NCBI GenBank assembly: GCA_963576785.1
Contig: OY756140.1
Location: 310,001 to 374,000, forward strand
From: Chlorophyllum brunneum
Taxonomy: Eukaryota > Basidiomycota > Agaricomycetes > Agaricales > Agaricaceae
Direction of reading: 5' to 3'
DNA: 64,000 bases
Part shown: positions 1 to 12,100 of the stretch, in pieces
How positions within the stretch are numbered: the first letter of the stretch is position 1
Layout of the letters: each line of letters opens with the position of its first letter
Made by a program: the position numbers and the translations under genes
Notes under the pieces: model-generated
The model's input: the letters and a program-made list of their open reading frames with translations, nothing else
Databases searched by the model: none
What the model was told of the DNA's origin: nothing

Positions 1-2
1 GT

Positions 3-802
3 ATTACCAAAGTGCTTGCTACTGACGAATATGACCAGGTTGAGCACATTCATGTGTTCACCAACTCCATCGTGGCCTCCCGGCTCCTACTTGACTGTTC
101 GCCGCATTCCTGCCAATGACAGTCCATCATCACATCGAAGGCACTCCTGGCTTGGTTCAACAAGTCGGACCGTCACTGTCTTTCCTTCTATCACATGCCG
201 TAAAATGCAAATACGGGATACAAAAAGCCACTCATGACTGGATCCAAATGGTCGTCTGGTCTAACCAGGGTCGAAACCACCAAGTACCGAACTCGATCGA
301 CTACCTACGCAAGAAGTCCGCGGAATGTGCCATTCACACATGGCAAGCCATGTTCAGGTTCAAGACTTACAGTGGTAACTCCTTCCTCCACCTCCCGGTG
401 CGAGTGAACGGGGCCTCCGCCTTACCGTCACACATCAAGTCTGGTCCATGGATACAAGAATGTGGATACCAGCCCCAGCTCTTCACAAGAGCTTGTCACG
501 CCATCCTATGCCATGCCCTGATTGGAGAATATCGACTACAATTCTTTCCTAACGAGGACCTTTCATGCCACCACTGCAACAGTCAAATGGTGCAAATGCG
601 GTCACACATCCTGTATCATTGTAACAACTTCGATCACCACTTCAGCGTCAACATGATCAAGACCTTCGTCAACTTTTTGCGTCGCAACCCCTCCACATTC
701 AGCTTCCCCCCGGAACCTGACCGCCCTCGTATCCATGCCGGTTCAATCCCACTGTTACATTGTCATCAAGTCCAAAGGAGGTTTGGGTCTGCGCCTGCGT
801 AG
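3..802 (+). pseudogene. 3' end of a LINE-type retrotransposon ORF (RNase H plus C-terminal Cys/His region)
   Basis: The first ~115 bases, in the frame starting at base 3, encode an RNase H-like piece with the motif HVFTNSIVASRLLLDCSPHS, which resembles the C-terminal RNase H of basidiomycete non-LTR retrotransposons. The same frame has a TGA at 117-119 and continues as KALLAWFNKSDRH. Near base 200 homology jumps to another frame (GIQKATHDW) and runs to a stop at 800-802. That second part contains a Cys/His cluster, CHHC then RSHILYHC, as in the C-terminal tail of these ORF2 proteins. One stop and one frameshift make it inactive. The 5' part lies outside the window, so the full element cannot be judged. 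Family assignment is from remembered motifs. Confidence 0.72.
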
Positions 803-1821
803 ATTTCCTTTTCTTTTCCCTTTTTTCTTTTGCTCTCCCAGTTATGGATTTCCATTTCATTTCTCTATCTCCCCTTTCCTTGCTCATCTACTATTTTATA
901 TAGTTTTCATTCTACTTCCATTTCTCCTGTGGTGCCCGGGTAAATACCCGCCCACATGCTATGTACCATCTGATGTTCCCCCTTGTGATTGCGAATAGAT
1001 AGTTTCTCTTCTATCCATTTCTCTCTCTCACTCTCTCTCTTTCTGAATTCCTTTCTTTCCCTTTTTCTGCTGAACGTCGTAGGTACCAAACATCTCTCTA
1101 GTATACGCGCTAGATGTCAACGAGTCTTGTTGTTGAGGAAACGACCGTAACGAGTTGTTTGCTGGGGGCAGCAGTAAACGCAGTGGGAGAGAACGTAGGG
1201 TCTACTCACCGAGATAATAAGCTTCTATCTGATACCTATAGAAAGGTAATTTGGATAGACAGATATTATTGATGAAGCGGTTAACGTCAGAGGAGTAGAG
1301 GTCAAAGTCGATTAGATCGATTGAGGTATTATACTCAAAGAGATAGGCAATGATGAAGAAGTTGTTCAATTGAACAAGATGCAGAACTAGGTCTGCTACA
1401 TGGGGTTTATATACATATTGTAACATAGGCGAGTCATACTACATAAAATACTAGCATTGCATGGATTGTTCCTTATGACTCCCTTTAACTGCAGCGTAGT
1501 ACCTGCGGAGTACTGCGGAACGTAGTATCTAGTCATTGGTACTATGTAGAATAATCTATCAAGTACTTATGACTCTCATCGTATGCAGAGCAACTCATAG
1601 GAAGTTACTACGGAATGAAGTTACTGGAAAGTAATGGATCAGTCTTATTATTATCATAATGACTTCATAGTCTATTTCTAGAATATGTCCGAAACTTCAA
1701 CACTCGTGGGGTTTGTTTACTTGTAGTTTACTTTCCCTTCTCCGAACTTTCTGTACATTCTACCTTTGTATGTATGTACATGCGGACTGCGTTCGAGCAC
1801 CGCTATATAAATTGTTGAATT
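803..1821. other. Non-coding stretch after the LINE ORF; pyrimidine-rich, then possible second repeat
   Basis: Bases 803-1080 are very rich in T and C, including a CT-repeat run near 1020-1045, and look like a retrotransposon 3' untranslated region. Bases 1085-1821 are AT-richer and contain a local repetition of a tact-gcgga-cgtagta motif near 1496-1530 and a TATATAA at 1804-1810 just before the A run. No gene is recognised. It could be a solo LTR or another mobile-element tail; I cannot tell which. Confidence 0.4.
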
Positions 1822-1846
1822 AAAAAAAAAAAAAAAAAAAAAAAAA
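1822..1846 (+). repeat. Run of 25 A
   Basis: A perfect 25-nt A homopolymer. It lies between repeat-like sequence upstream and the first recognisable piece of a host gene downstream, so it may be the poly-A tail of a retrotransposed insertion. No target-site duplication was identified. Confidence 0.9.
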
Positions 1847-1861
1847 CATTAGTAACTTCAG

Positions 1862-2639
1862 GTCCAAGTTAACAAACTACGGGAGAAACTGCATGGGGTC
1901 ATCAGGCCCATCGACATAGTGAGTCCTTCCCCCATTCATCCATTCTCCTCATTGAAAAATAGTATGTAGGTCCTTGACCATTACCTGAATGCAAACTCAC
2001 GCGAAGTTGTCCAAGCTCTCCCCGAGCTGCAGGAACCTCTTCACGTCTTCAATGAGGAATTAAGTAGGTGAACAGTCAGCCGTCTCTCGTTCCTGGAATC
2101 AATCTCTTTTTACCAGAACCTATTGCGAAAGAAGCTCAGAAACAGCTTTCTCATAGGTTTCTCAGCATGTCAATGGTGACTGCCATGTTTTCGGGTGCTG
2201 CAGCTACAACACTACAAATGTCAAATGTAAGTAGTGACAAGCCCCTTGGGACAGAAGTGGTTGATGCACTCTGGCAGGCATCCCTTATCTTCAGCGTTGG
2301 GGCTATGCTGAACAATATACTTTGGAGCATTTGGAGTCAATCAGGATTGTAGGTCGATAATTAGTATTGACTGCGCGAAATCAGGCGCTCTAGTACACCA
2401 AGGGCACTCTGGTGGTGGATTGAAACTTCGCCAACTATATTGCTTGCTTTGTCTGTGACCTTTGGGCTTATACATCTCATCAAGTCAGTCAGACGTCTTA
2501 TTATTCTTTAGGGATGACTAACTATTTCTAGGGGAAATTCACAGCTCCATTGGCGATTGCAGCCACCAGTGTTGCTTCTGTGGGTGTGATTGGGCTTATT
2601 CCAGTGATGATGTACGAATTTTACAAAAGCAACATTTGA
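1862..2639 (+). pseudogene. 5'-truncated gene fragment for a hydrophobic membrane protein
   Basis: Exon-like pieces encode a C-terminal membrane protein: a piece around 1862-1918 followed by a GTGAGT donor, a piece around 1969-2062, a long piece around 2068-2350 (SMSMVTAMFSGAAATTLQ, then WQASLIFSVGAMLNNILWS), a piece from about 2390 with WWWIETSPTILLALSVTFG, and a final piece ending at 2639 with APLAIAATSVASVGVIGL. The pattern of alternating hydrophobic helices resembles an uncharacterised basidiomycete transmembrane family. No start codon or N-terminal half is visible, the region begins just after a 25-A run, and the last splice junction does not keep phase. I therefore call it a truncated gene, probably dead; function is unknown. 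Confidence 0.5.
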
Positions 2640-3438
2640 TATATTTGAACTTCAGTTTTTATGCGTCAATTTATTTCCTGTCTGAATAGTGTACTGGTTG
2701 AAGTCGTCAAAGACGTTACTGTATTGCCATTATGGAAGTCGAACTTGTGTCCTCCATGGGTCCCCGAGCCATCAAACAGACTTGAGTTCAACGACCAATA
2801 CAGACTCTCTTTACTTTCACCTCCCTCCTCAACATCACCTCTCGGGGGGCACTATTTTCGGAATGAAGCTTAGCTGGTGCATAACATGGGGCTAGACTAA
2901 ATGGATTTCGCGGAGTTACGAACCTGAGGGCGACCAAAAGAGGTCAAATATTATCTTGACCGAATCCCTCTTATTACTCGACCCTTGGCGTGGCCCTAGC
3001 TCCACTTTACTTCTTGGTCGGAGTGACTGGGATTGTTTGTTGCTGTATGTGCCGCTGATCTTGGATTCAAGCTTCTCTTCCCTCTCGTTCGACTCTTCAC
3101 GCTTACCCTCGGTTTATTAATCCCTGCCTAATTACATCTAACACGTGCGACCCAAACTTCATTGACTCTAGAAACCGTCGGAATACCCGACAGTCGTAAT
3201 TTGGACTGTCTTAGCTTTACGAAGCCACCCACGACCACGACCGCAAAGTTCAACCTCGTCAAGTCATCCCACGGTCATTGGGTACTCGCTGTATGACCGC
3301 CTATGCATGTACTTCAAGGCCCCAGGTGCCCAACGTCGTGGTTCAGGGTATTCTCCTGAGAGAGATTTTAAAGTTTTGGGGGAGGAAGGTTTGGATGTAG
3401 ATAATGGTGAATATCTATTTTGTGTGTGGTCCACGAAA
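2640..3438. other. No recognised gene; possibly decayed N-terminal part of the annexin relic
   Basis: Short open frames only. A frame at 3307-3438 runs directly into the annexin homology, but its sequence (GYSPERDF and so on) does not match a typical annexin leader well enough to assign. Confidence 0.4.
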
Positions 3439-4742
3439 GGGACTAATGTGTCTTGTCCATTTTGTGTGCGGCTAGTGGCAAGGGTATTACTACGATTGAA
3501 TCCGTTTGAGATCTTGAAGCTTTCGGAACATTTTCTTGCGGAAACTCGGAAGACACTTGTTGAACATCTTCCAAAAAAGACTTGGCTGAAAGGGTGGCAT
3601 TAGTGGGTACCATACTTGAGTTGTGAAATCGATTGGATTATAGTGAGATTATTCACGCACTCGCGGCTGGACCTGTAGACTATGATGTTGAGTTGATTAG
3701 GAAAGCAATTCAAGGTCCGGGTGAGTTGGGGTATCCTCCAATGCAACGGTTTTTCCTAGCTGAAGTGCTTTTCAAGCACGGATGAATATCTTTTGTATGA
3801 GCTTTTGCTTGGTCGTAGTAATTCAGGTTCTTGAGGATGCATATGGGAGCAAGTATGGATCTTTGGTAAAAGATGTGAAAGAAGATACGTCAGGGCCAAC
3901 GCAAGCTAGTATGTTGTACTGCCGTCTCTACAAGTATCTTGTGGTTGACAAGAGTCGGCGATAGTGTTTGAGTGGGCATTGGTCAGCGACCCGAGATCAA
4001 GCGTGTTGATCAGGACTGTGTCGGGAGAGATGTAGAGGAATTGCATCAATGGGGAAGTGTGAGAGGTGCTCAATTTAATGAGGTGAGCAACAAGTTGTCT
4101 AAGTGTTTCATTTTGTTTATGATGGAATCGTTACCTCGGATATGTCAAGGTAGTTTGCGACATTCTTATCCATCGATCCGATGCGTATATCATCGCTGTG
4201 TGAGCTTCGCGTTGTCGACATTTTGTTAAGGTATGGTTTTTACTCATGAGGAAATGTGTTGGGATGAAACATTACGAGAAGTATGGGAGTTTGAGGAAAA
4301 CTATCAGGAAGATAGGTTTGTAGGCGCTTATCATGCGTGATACTATGACTGATCTACATCTTTCTGTGACTAGCGCAGGGGACGTGAAGGAAGGGCTGTT
4401 GTATATTTTGGATATGGCCGCTGGGGCTGAATACAATAAGCAGTACCCTAGGGCACAGCATGATGCCAAGTTGATAGAGAAAGCGATGAAAGGACCGGGT
4501 ACGATGGATCACAAGCTGTGTTACAGGTGAATTAGTTTCATTGTCAAGGGTGTGGTTATAATTAGTGAGTACTGATACTGAGTGTGAATAGGATAATACG
4601 GGCGTCGTGGGACCCTCAACGGATGAAAGCGGTCAATCGGGCTTATGCCAAGCAGTTCGGAAAAACATTGGAAGAACGCGTGCGTGGAGATACTAGTGGG
4701 TTGTATCGGGAGCTTTTATGTGAACTTGTTAATAGGTCTTGA
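3439..4742 (+). pseudogene. Annexin pseudogene
   Basis: Pieces of all four annexin repeats occur in order but in different frames. Repeat 1 near 3439-3600 reads LNPFEILKLSEHFLAE then KTLVEH and ends in a stop. Repeat 2 near 3636-3960 has AAGPVDYDVELIRKAIQGPG, then VLEDAYGSKYGSLVKDVKED, separated by a stop and an indel around 3780-3825. Repeat 3 near 3985-4330 has GRDVEELHQWG, a piece ending SDAYIIAV, and EEMCWDETLREVWE, each interrupted by stops. Repeat 4 at about 4378-4742 is best preserved (HDAKLIEKAMKGPGT, then AKQFGKTLEERVRGDTSG). Annexins are calcium-dependent phospholipid-binding proteins. The number of frame breaks rules out a simple intron explanation, although some gaps, such as one at 4528-4591, look like genuine introns. 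Confidence 0.8.
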
Positions 4743-5713
4743 GATTGGTTTTTTGTAGGTATTTATTCGTTCTGGTTGTGATACGCCCTCTCAACATGAT
4801 ACCATGGAGATATAAAAATAGCTATCTGAGAGATAAGGATGTGGCCGAAATGAAAGGGATGGATCAAACATGACATTCGGCTAAGAGGAAGAACGAATGT
4901 TGTAGCTCGTCGGCCGTTTCACACCTCAGGTCAAAGGCAATGGGCTCGTTGGGAAGGTAGTCGTGATGTTTAGACGTGATATAGAGTCTACGACTATCTT
5001 ACTTGGTTGGTTTTGAGTAGTGTTATCAAAGATGTGTATCTACAGGGTGCGGTGAAACCCTGGAGAAGCATTGACTAGTAGTATTTTTGATTTAATCTAC
5101 TGGCGCATGTGGACCACGAGGATATCGAGACTTGGAAAGAGAGAACAGGAGGTGTAGTGTTTAATCTACGCACACATCGAGCACGAGGATATCGGAAGAG
5201 AGTGGTAGTAAAGTACTCGCACATGTAGACCACGAGGATATCGAAACCGCTATGGGAGGCTGACGTCACGGATGCCCACAACCCAGGGCATGCAGGGCTG
5301 TGCTATATATGGCTCGCTTCAGTCGAAGCACATGTCCTCCACGTGTTTGTCTTTTCGGTCAACGGCGGGCCTCCGAGTCGCTGTACGACGAGTTTTCTGG
5401 GGGTGTAGACGGTGAAGAGACGACGAGGGTGGGGCGCAGAGCTGGGCGAGGAATGTGGGGGAGGTAGGGGGAGAGACAGAGGGACGGAGGGACGGGACGG
5501 AGCTGGATGGCGAGCCGAAGATGGAAGGGTTGGCGCGCAAGGTCCCGAGTGAATAAATACAAGTGGATCAGATTTTTTTTGCTGTTTGTCTCTTCCCACA
5601 TCCATCACCATGAGCCTCTGAACATCCCTCAGCCCTTCATCAATGCATCTCCGCGCATACAGCCATGATCCTCCACGTAACAGCTCCCTGAATCCTCATA
5701 TCAACACACAAAA
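4743..5713. other. Intergenic stretch upstream of the serine-rich gene
   Basis: No coding sequence is supported. It contains three direct repeats listed separately. The long reverse-strand open frames near 5303-5611 are proline/serine-rich low-complexity readings of a purine-rich strand and have no family resemblance. Confidence 0.5.
5112..5243. repeat. Three spaced direct repeats with core GACCACGAGGATATCG
   Basis: Near-identical 16-nt cores lie at 5112-5127, 5179-5194 (one mismatch) and 5228-5243, each preceded by a related CGCAYRT-type stretch. Copies one and two are also preceded by tttaatctac. The core contains the palindrome GATATC. They lie about 470-600 bases before the start codon at 5714, so they may be promoter elements of that gene or the remains of a short tandem repeat. 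Confidence 0.75.
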
Positions 5714-8700
5714 ATGCCATCCGCATCTGTTCAAGCCATTTCCATCCCCCACACCTCAGCTAGAATGTCATCTCGCCCGCGCTCCCATACAACGGCCCAC
5801 GCAGTTGCGGCGGCTTCGGCCTTGGCTATGCCATCGTCGCTACCATCAGCTCCATCGTCGTTGCCCTCTTCGACACTAGCCTCATCACCTCCATCGTCGT
5901 CCAAGGCTGTTGTATGCGCCTCTGGATCAAAATCTTCAACAAAAGCGTCACCTTCACTCGATATCGATATCCGCGAGTTTTTTCCGGAGGGTGACGCAAC
6001 CTTGCTAAAATTCATGGACGAGGCGTCCATCATCCGGGCGCAGAGAGAAGCTCTTGAAGCCCTCAATGATGCTGCTCTCGCCCGCGCGTTACGCGAGTCC
6101 AAGGAGTCGGCTGTGAGAGATGCCGAGATCAAGAGGAAAGATAAAGGCAAAGGCAAGCAGAAACAGAGCGTGACAGACGGAGACGAGAAAATAAAAATCA
6201 CGGGTAAACAGAACCAGGTGGCATTAAACCTGGAGGAACGTTCGGGATCCGCCCAGACTTCATCTCCCCCTCACACTCCCCGGCACTGTGCGGAGATCTC
6301 TAACGGCGGTAACAGTCACGGCAGCGCCGATATATATGCATATGCTTCTATGGGTAATAATGCCCTGGAAGACGCTTCTACTCCTGTTCCTGTCTCTGAC
6401 ACCGTCACAAGAGAAGGAGAAGGCACTGGCGAGTCATTACTTCCATCTGTTTCCTCTTCCTCGTCGCAAGAGCAAATCGTTCCTGGTTCTGCGAGCACGA
6501 TGCCCGTAGCTCCTTTGTTGTCGGAGAGATATAGTCCTGACGAGGCTGCTGCCAGGATGCTGGCGAGAGAGTGGAGGGTTGCGTCGTTACAGGGGGCGTT
6601 GTTCGCTAATCCTGATATGATACCCCCGCCTTCCCCACCTGTCTCTGCGTCTTCCAGCACCTCTTCATCCTCGTCCTCATCTTCCTCAGGCAATACGTCC
6701 TCCACTTCGTTCTCTTCCTCTAACACTACAACCTCTGCTTCATCGTCCTCTTCCTCTGCTTCTGCCGCTGCTCGCAAAGCCGCCGTCTCGCCCAGCCGTG
6801 CTGTTCCCATGACCATCCCAGCCGAGGCCTTTTACTCACGATCTTCTTCACATAAACGACATACCTCCTCTTCCTCCTCGTCCTCCTCTTCACGTCCCTC
6901 TACCGCCTCCTCGTCAACCAAAACCTCGCCCCCCGAAACCCCCTTTGTTATTTCACCTATCAAAGAAAAACATACACCGTTGCGATCTTCGACTACGATG
7001 TACACATCGGCGAGTTTTGCAGCTGCAGCCCAGGCGGCAGCAAAGTCGTCGTCTAGCACGACGGCCACATCAACCCCCGAAAAGACTCGCGTTAGCCCCA
7101 CACATACTTCATTTCCCCCTTCGTCTTCTCAACCCACAGCCACTTCCTCTTCCTCGGCTTCGACATCTAGTAGGGTCCACGGCAGCTCAAAAGATACATC
7201 TTCGGCCGAGAGGAGTAGTTCTTTGCCTAGGAAATCCGCTTCATCACCTGAGCGTGTACGTGAACGTGCGCGTACGACTGCTAGCTCTGCGTTCGTTGGG
7301 GCCACCATCACTCCTCACGTTCATCCTACTCCGGCCGCGACCGCTACTCCCGGTTTAGCATCCTCTACACTAGAGAAGACCCCTCAAAAGACGCATATAG
7401 TTTCAGTTTCACCTGCCAAGTCTCCACCTACGACCACTGCCAGCGCCAGCGTCAGCAGTGTTAATAATGGTGTGAAGATGTCAACCACGGGGGTGGCGGT
7501 GGTGCCTGACAGGTCATCTCCTCGATCGTCTCCGGGTTCGTCACCTGGCATTTCGCCATCACCGTCACAACAGCAGATCAATCCTGTTGCTATGACTTCG
7601 ACTTCTGCGTCAAAAGTGGCTGCCGCGGCTGAAAGAGCGAGGGCCCGGAATGCTACCAAGGTTTCATCTGCGTCTGCTGCGGCTGCGGCTAAACGTCTTG
7701 TGGTTCGACCTCTCGTTGAACGCGAGGTTGCGCCGTCACCTTCGACTTTGACTATCGCTTCGCTCCCGCCGTTGAATTCTTCTCCTTCGTTGAAGACGAC
7801 CTTTGGCCCTGAGATGATGTCCCCTCCGCCAAAGGTGCTTGTCCCTTCTGCTCCTCGAGATGCGGACGAATTGTTCTCCGTTCCTGCCAAGAAAGACAAT
7901 GAAAAGCCGATGGTGGTGCCAATTTCTTCCTTGTCCGAATCCGACGATGAACGCGATAGTGATGAAACGGATGATGAAGGTGGAGAGGACGATGATGGGG
8001 AAAGCACCGAAAATGAAGATCCGAAAGGCGCAATGGATGTCAATTCCATTCCCTTCCGTGATCTCTACACAGCTAACCGCAGCTGTTCGAAATGCGGCGA
8101 AAGTATCGTATCCCCTCGTAATACAGTATGCCTCTTCCTCCTCTCCCTTGTACCCTTTCTAACGTGATACACACTTATTCTAGCTTCTAATACTCACATC
8201 TTCCAACCTTCATCTTTCCTGTCCCAAATGCACTACCCTATACTGTCGCGGCTGTTCACGTCCCGCCAAATGCTCTAAATATTGCTCTGGGAGCGAATCC
8301 TGCGTTATCCAAGACTGTTGTCCTCGAATCCGTGCTATCGCGATATTCGAAGCACTCAGCATGTTCGATCGTGAATTCCTTGCTGAGGTCGGGTTCGGTG
8401 CGGGGAGTCGGGAACGGCATGAATTTGTCCAGGCTATGATTTCGAAGCCCATTACTGCTCAGAGTAGGAAGCTTGAGACGACGTTTGTCAAGGCTATGAA
8501 TGTTTTGACGGAGATTTTCAAATCTGGATGTCCTTTTCTCTCTCCGGCCTCTGGGTCCACCGGGTCATCATCGCTCTCCTCTGAAGTGGCGGACTGCTTC
8601 GAACGTTCGCTCATGCCAGAAGTCATCCACGGATTCCTACGAAACACGAACGTCAAAGACTGGATCACTCATTCCGAGATTTATACTGCGATCTTGGATT

Positions 8701-9182
8701 TGTTGAGGTACATGTTCGAGGGCGGGTTTGTGATGGATGTCCCGTTGAAGAGAGCTGAGAAGAGTTGTGGATTGAAAGAATGGATGTTGGGGAGGGGTGA
8801 GATTGTTTGGGTATCGGAGGATGAGGATGAATGTGAGCGGGAGCGGGAGAGGGAGGATAAAGAGAAGAGGGGTGAGATATCGAGAGGTCAGCTACGTGGT
8901 GGTGCGGAGGAACTGGTTGATGTCCGTCATACTCATCCCCTTCATGTCTATTCCGCTCTCGGTGATGCGGAAAGTGAAGGGAGGTATAGGAAGAGGGGAA
9001 AAGGAAAGAGCGGATCGTTACCCGCGGTACCGTTGAAAAGTCTGATTATGGACCTGGAGACGCATCGAGGATCGTTGTTGGAGTTTTTAGCCAGGGTGTC
9101 GTTTACACCGACCGTGGTCAAGTTGAACATGCTTTGTGATGGGATATCGCAGCTGGTGCTAGGGCAGGTACTTGGCTTTTAG
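5714..9182 (+). CDS. Serine-rich Cys-cluster protein resembling the N-terminal part of fungal UBC-domain proteins
   Basis: Two exons, 5714-8125 and 8184-9182, joined by a GTATGC...CTAG intron in phase 0, give about 1136 aa. Residues ~80-150 are an ordered charged segment (REFFPEGDATLLKFMDE, then AQREALEALNDAALARAL). Residues ~300-700 are long Ser/Thr/Ala/Pro low-complexity tracts with an acidic patch before the intron. A Cys cluster spans the intron: CSKCG, then CPKC, YCRGC, KCSKYC and CVIQDCC, consistent with zinc binding. The C-terminal third (LRNTNVKDWITHSEIY, then ALLDLL-like helices) resembles the region preceding the E2 fold in large fungal ubiquitin-conjugating proteins. No UBC domain or catalytic Cys follows: the frame ends at GQVLGF and downstream sequence is pyrimidine-rich. 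The family link is from memory and moderate; role unknown. Confidence 0.75.
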
Positions 9183-12100
9183 ATGTTTGTGGTTTTTCAT
9201 TTGTCTCTCTCTGTCTCGGTCTCTCGACGTTTCCTTTTTTTTTACTTTTATACTCTTTACTTGTCACTTAATTTTTTTCTCTGTTACACGTGTTTTCGCG
9301 CATGTCTTTTTCATTTCTCTTTGAACAAATTTCTCGCTTTCCGTCATTTGTTGTCGATTCTCCTCTGCATCTACTTCTCCTAAGACTTGTTCTTCTGTTG
9401 CATCTGCATCTGCACGCTGTCATGATGACCGTAACGGCTCCCCCCTTTTTTTATTTTTATATCGTTGTTTCGTTGATGCATTGATGATGACCTTAGTACT
9501 ACTACTACCCCCTTAGACCCTTTCATACCCCCTCACACATCGACCTGGTCGTCTTTGCGCGCATTTTAACATACCTCTTCTGTTTCGTTCTCTCTATCTC
9601 GATCCTCTTCCTCCGAGTGTTTCTTTTACCAAATCATAGACTATCCTAGGTCGTACTCTGCTGTGTTCGTAGTAATGTTCTACCTTATTCTTCTCTTTTT
9701 TTTTCGTTCCTGTGTGTGTGTATGTGTGTGTGATACATGGTGATACATGTCGTGTTCGACGTTTTGTGAGTTGCTCACTGTTCGCGGCTTCATTTCGGTT
9801 TTACGGTGTTTCATTTCAGGTTGTATTGTTTTATTTTTCATCTGAGGTAGATTAAAGTTAAGTTGTGGTTGTAAGTTAATCACATGAGGTTATTTTTGAA
9901 ACTGTTGGTTTGGGTTTGCTACAAGTTGTGCACGCAATTGTGCGAAATGTATCTTCTGGTACTCGGTTCATCGTAGTCCTGGTCTGTGCTTTCGGAGAGT
10001 GATTTGTGGGCTCTGTACACCCACGTGTAGTGCGGAATTAACTCCGCACGAAAGACACTGCGCTCCATGGAACTGTTACTCGAGGCATTGCAGTGCTGCC
10101 GCAGTAATTGATAACACGGTCGGGACTTGCATATCAAGAAAGAAGGAGTAAAATACTTCACTAGATAACAGCCCGCCGGGATGACCGCAGTCCTTAACGT
10201 TGTTTTTTTCCTTTTGTTTGATGGGGAGAGTTGTTTTGAACCGGGAATTGAACTCAATGGATTCGCGCCACCTCAATTACACTTCGGGAGTTTCATGTGT
10301 CCCATTTCACCCCGTCTTCTGTACATGACAGCTTCTCAAAGCCCCACCCCACCCCGGCCCACTACGCTGATACACGGATTTGGATAAGATGGGGGGGTTT
10401 GTTTTGCTTGCTTTTGCTCTAATTCTACGTCCGGGTTACTCGCATCCCAAGTTTGGTTTTTTAATTTCGGTTGATCCTTTTTGCAGAGAGAAAAAAAATT
10501 CTTCTATTTAGCACACCTTTCGGTTTTATTTTAAGACCGTTTGGTTAGTGGTGGTAAGTAGTATGTTCCTTATGATGTGGGTTTTTTTAATTTTATTTAC
10601 GCAGTTTGGTGAGCACCGTTGGATGCCGTTTTTGAGCGCAGTGGGTGGTTGATTTGTGTTTGGTATCGTTGTTCTATGATACATACTTCCCTTCTAACAA
10701 GCTCGTGTGTTTGAAACTACGCCACATGTCTTCTAAAGAGGTCGTAAATGGATCATGGATTTTTTAAAAATATAATGCTCTTCTCAACACATTGTGATAC
10801 CCCCCATGATCCGGGTGGGGTTGGTTTCGTTTGTATTAGGCGATCTGAAAGGTTTTTTGACACGCAGATTGTTGTTATATTTTTATCTGGGGTGTATAGA
10901 AAACCAATAGCGATGCTTAAAGATAAGAGGAAGGTTGGAACTTAAAAAAATTCCGCATAGACTTTTTACGCTATGACGGATGTCAGGTTTTTTTCGGGAC
11001 CTACCGGTAAATATAACCTGTGACTTGGTGTGGGATGTGGAATTTGAAGAAGATTTGGTTTGCGGTGAATTTTATGAGTGGTGCTGTGCGGTTCGTATTG
11101 CTTAGACGCAGGGGTTTGAATTCAAATGTTTGATAGAGACGTACTCCATTGCATCCGATGTCAGGGTTGGGATTGGAACAAAGGGCTCGTCCCTAGTGAA
11201 GTAGTTGGCAGGGACCCAAACCCACCTGTCATCGATGCTTTTCAGTAGCTGTCCATCATTCGCGGTGTTGGAATAATGTATCAGTGTTCAGATTGCCCCC
11301 CCCCCCAAGGGCCCATGACCAACCGCAAAAAGGTAAGATGAAGTATATGGCATTGCGGGCAATACAGCCCGACCTTCTGGTACCGAAAGATCAAAACAAA
11401 TATCCCCATTGTATTTCTGGGAAACCTGGTTCGAGATGGTAGTTTGAACTGCTTCAGTGTTCCTATTCGGAGAGTCCTGTCGTCATTTGTGATCATTCGA
11501 CCGGGGCGAGATTCTTGATAGTATGGTCAGTCGATCAGTTGAATAGATAGGATTGTGATCGCGTGAAACAGACTTACCGAGCCGCGAGGAGATGGACTAG
11601 ATACTGATCAGCAGGTTAAGCATGGAAGTCAACCGCTACGCACCAGTTTATCTGCCGTCCAATGCTGCGCTGTTCAAGTTCGTTCCTTGTTGTTCCCGAC
11701 AATCAACGTGGGGCGTTTGATTAACCTCACTCTTCGTATAATGGTGGGATCATCCCTTAGGAACTCCTTACATACTGTCCGGAAGTACTAATTATCCCCA
11801 TGTCGCATATTCCGTGAAGGTAGATTCAGTGGGAAAATCACTGTCACTGCCAGGGAAGGGTAGATACTGTGAGGGTCTTCGCTGGGTTCCAAAAAGACGG
11901 GAACATGAGAAGATACCGAGGGAGCGGAAGGACTCGAGGTCGAAACGTTTTGACGGGGAAGGCTGATTTATCATCATATATTTCAGCTGACTTCTGGTTC
12001 TTGTCCGGGCTACCCGTTCTTAAAGCCAAGAAGGCCCCGTTTGGGATCGGGTACGAAGGGAGCAAATATCAGCATCACCCACTGACCTCGATGGATCGTA

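Noticed and set aside
5303..5611. Proline/serine-rich minus-strand frames upstream of 5714
   Set aside because: Low-complexity reading of a GA-rich strand; frames overlap in all three phases.
6316..6816. Long reverse-strand open frame opposite the serine-rich gene
   Set aside because: It is Glu/Asp-rich only because it is antisense to Ser codons; no start context, introns or family motif.
7384..8049. Another long antisense open frame of 221 codons
   Set aside because: Same cause: shadow of the Ser/Thr-rich exon on the plus strand.
9183..9484. Hydrophobic plus-strand frames right after the serine-rich gene
   Set aside because: Phe/Leu/Ser-rich because the DNA is T/C-rich; fits a 3' untranslated region, not a membrane protein.
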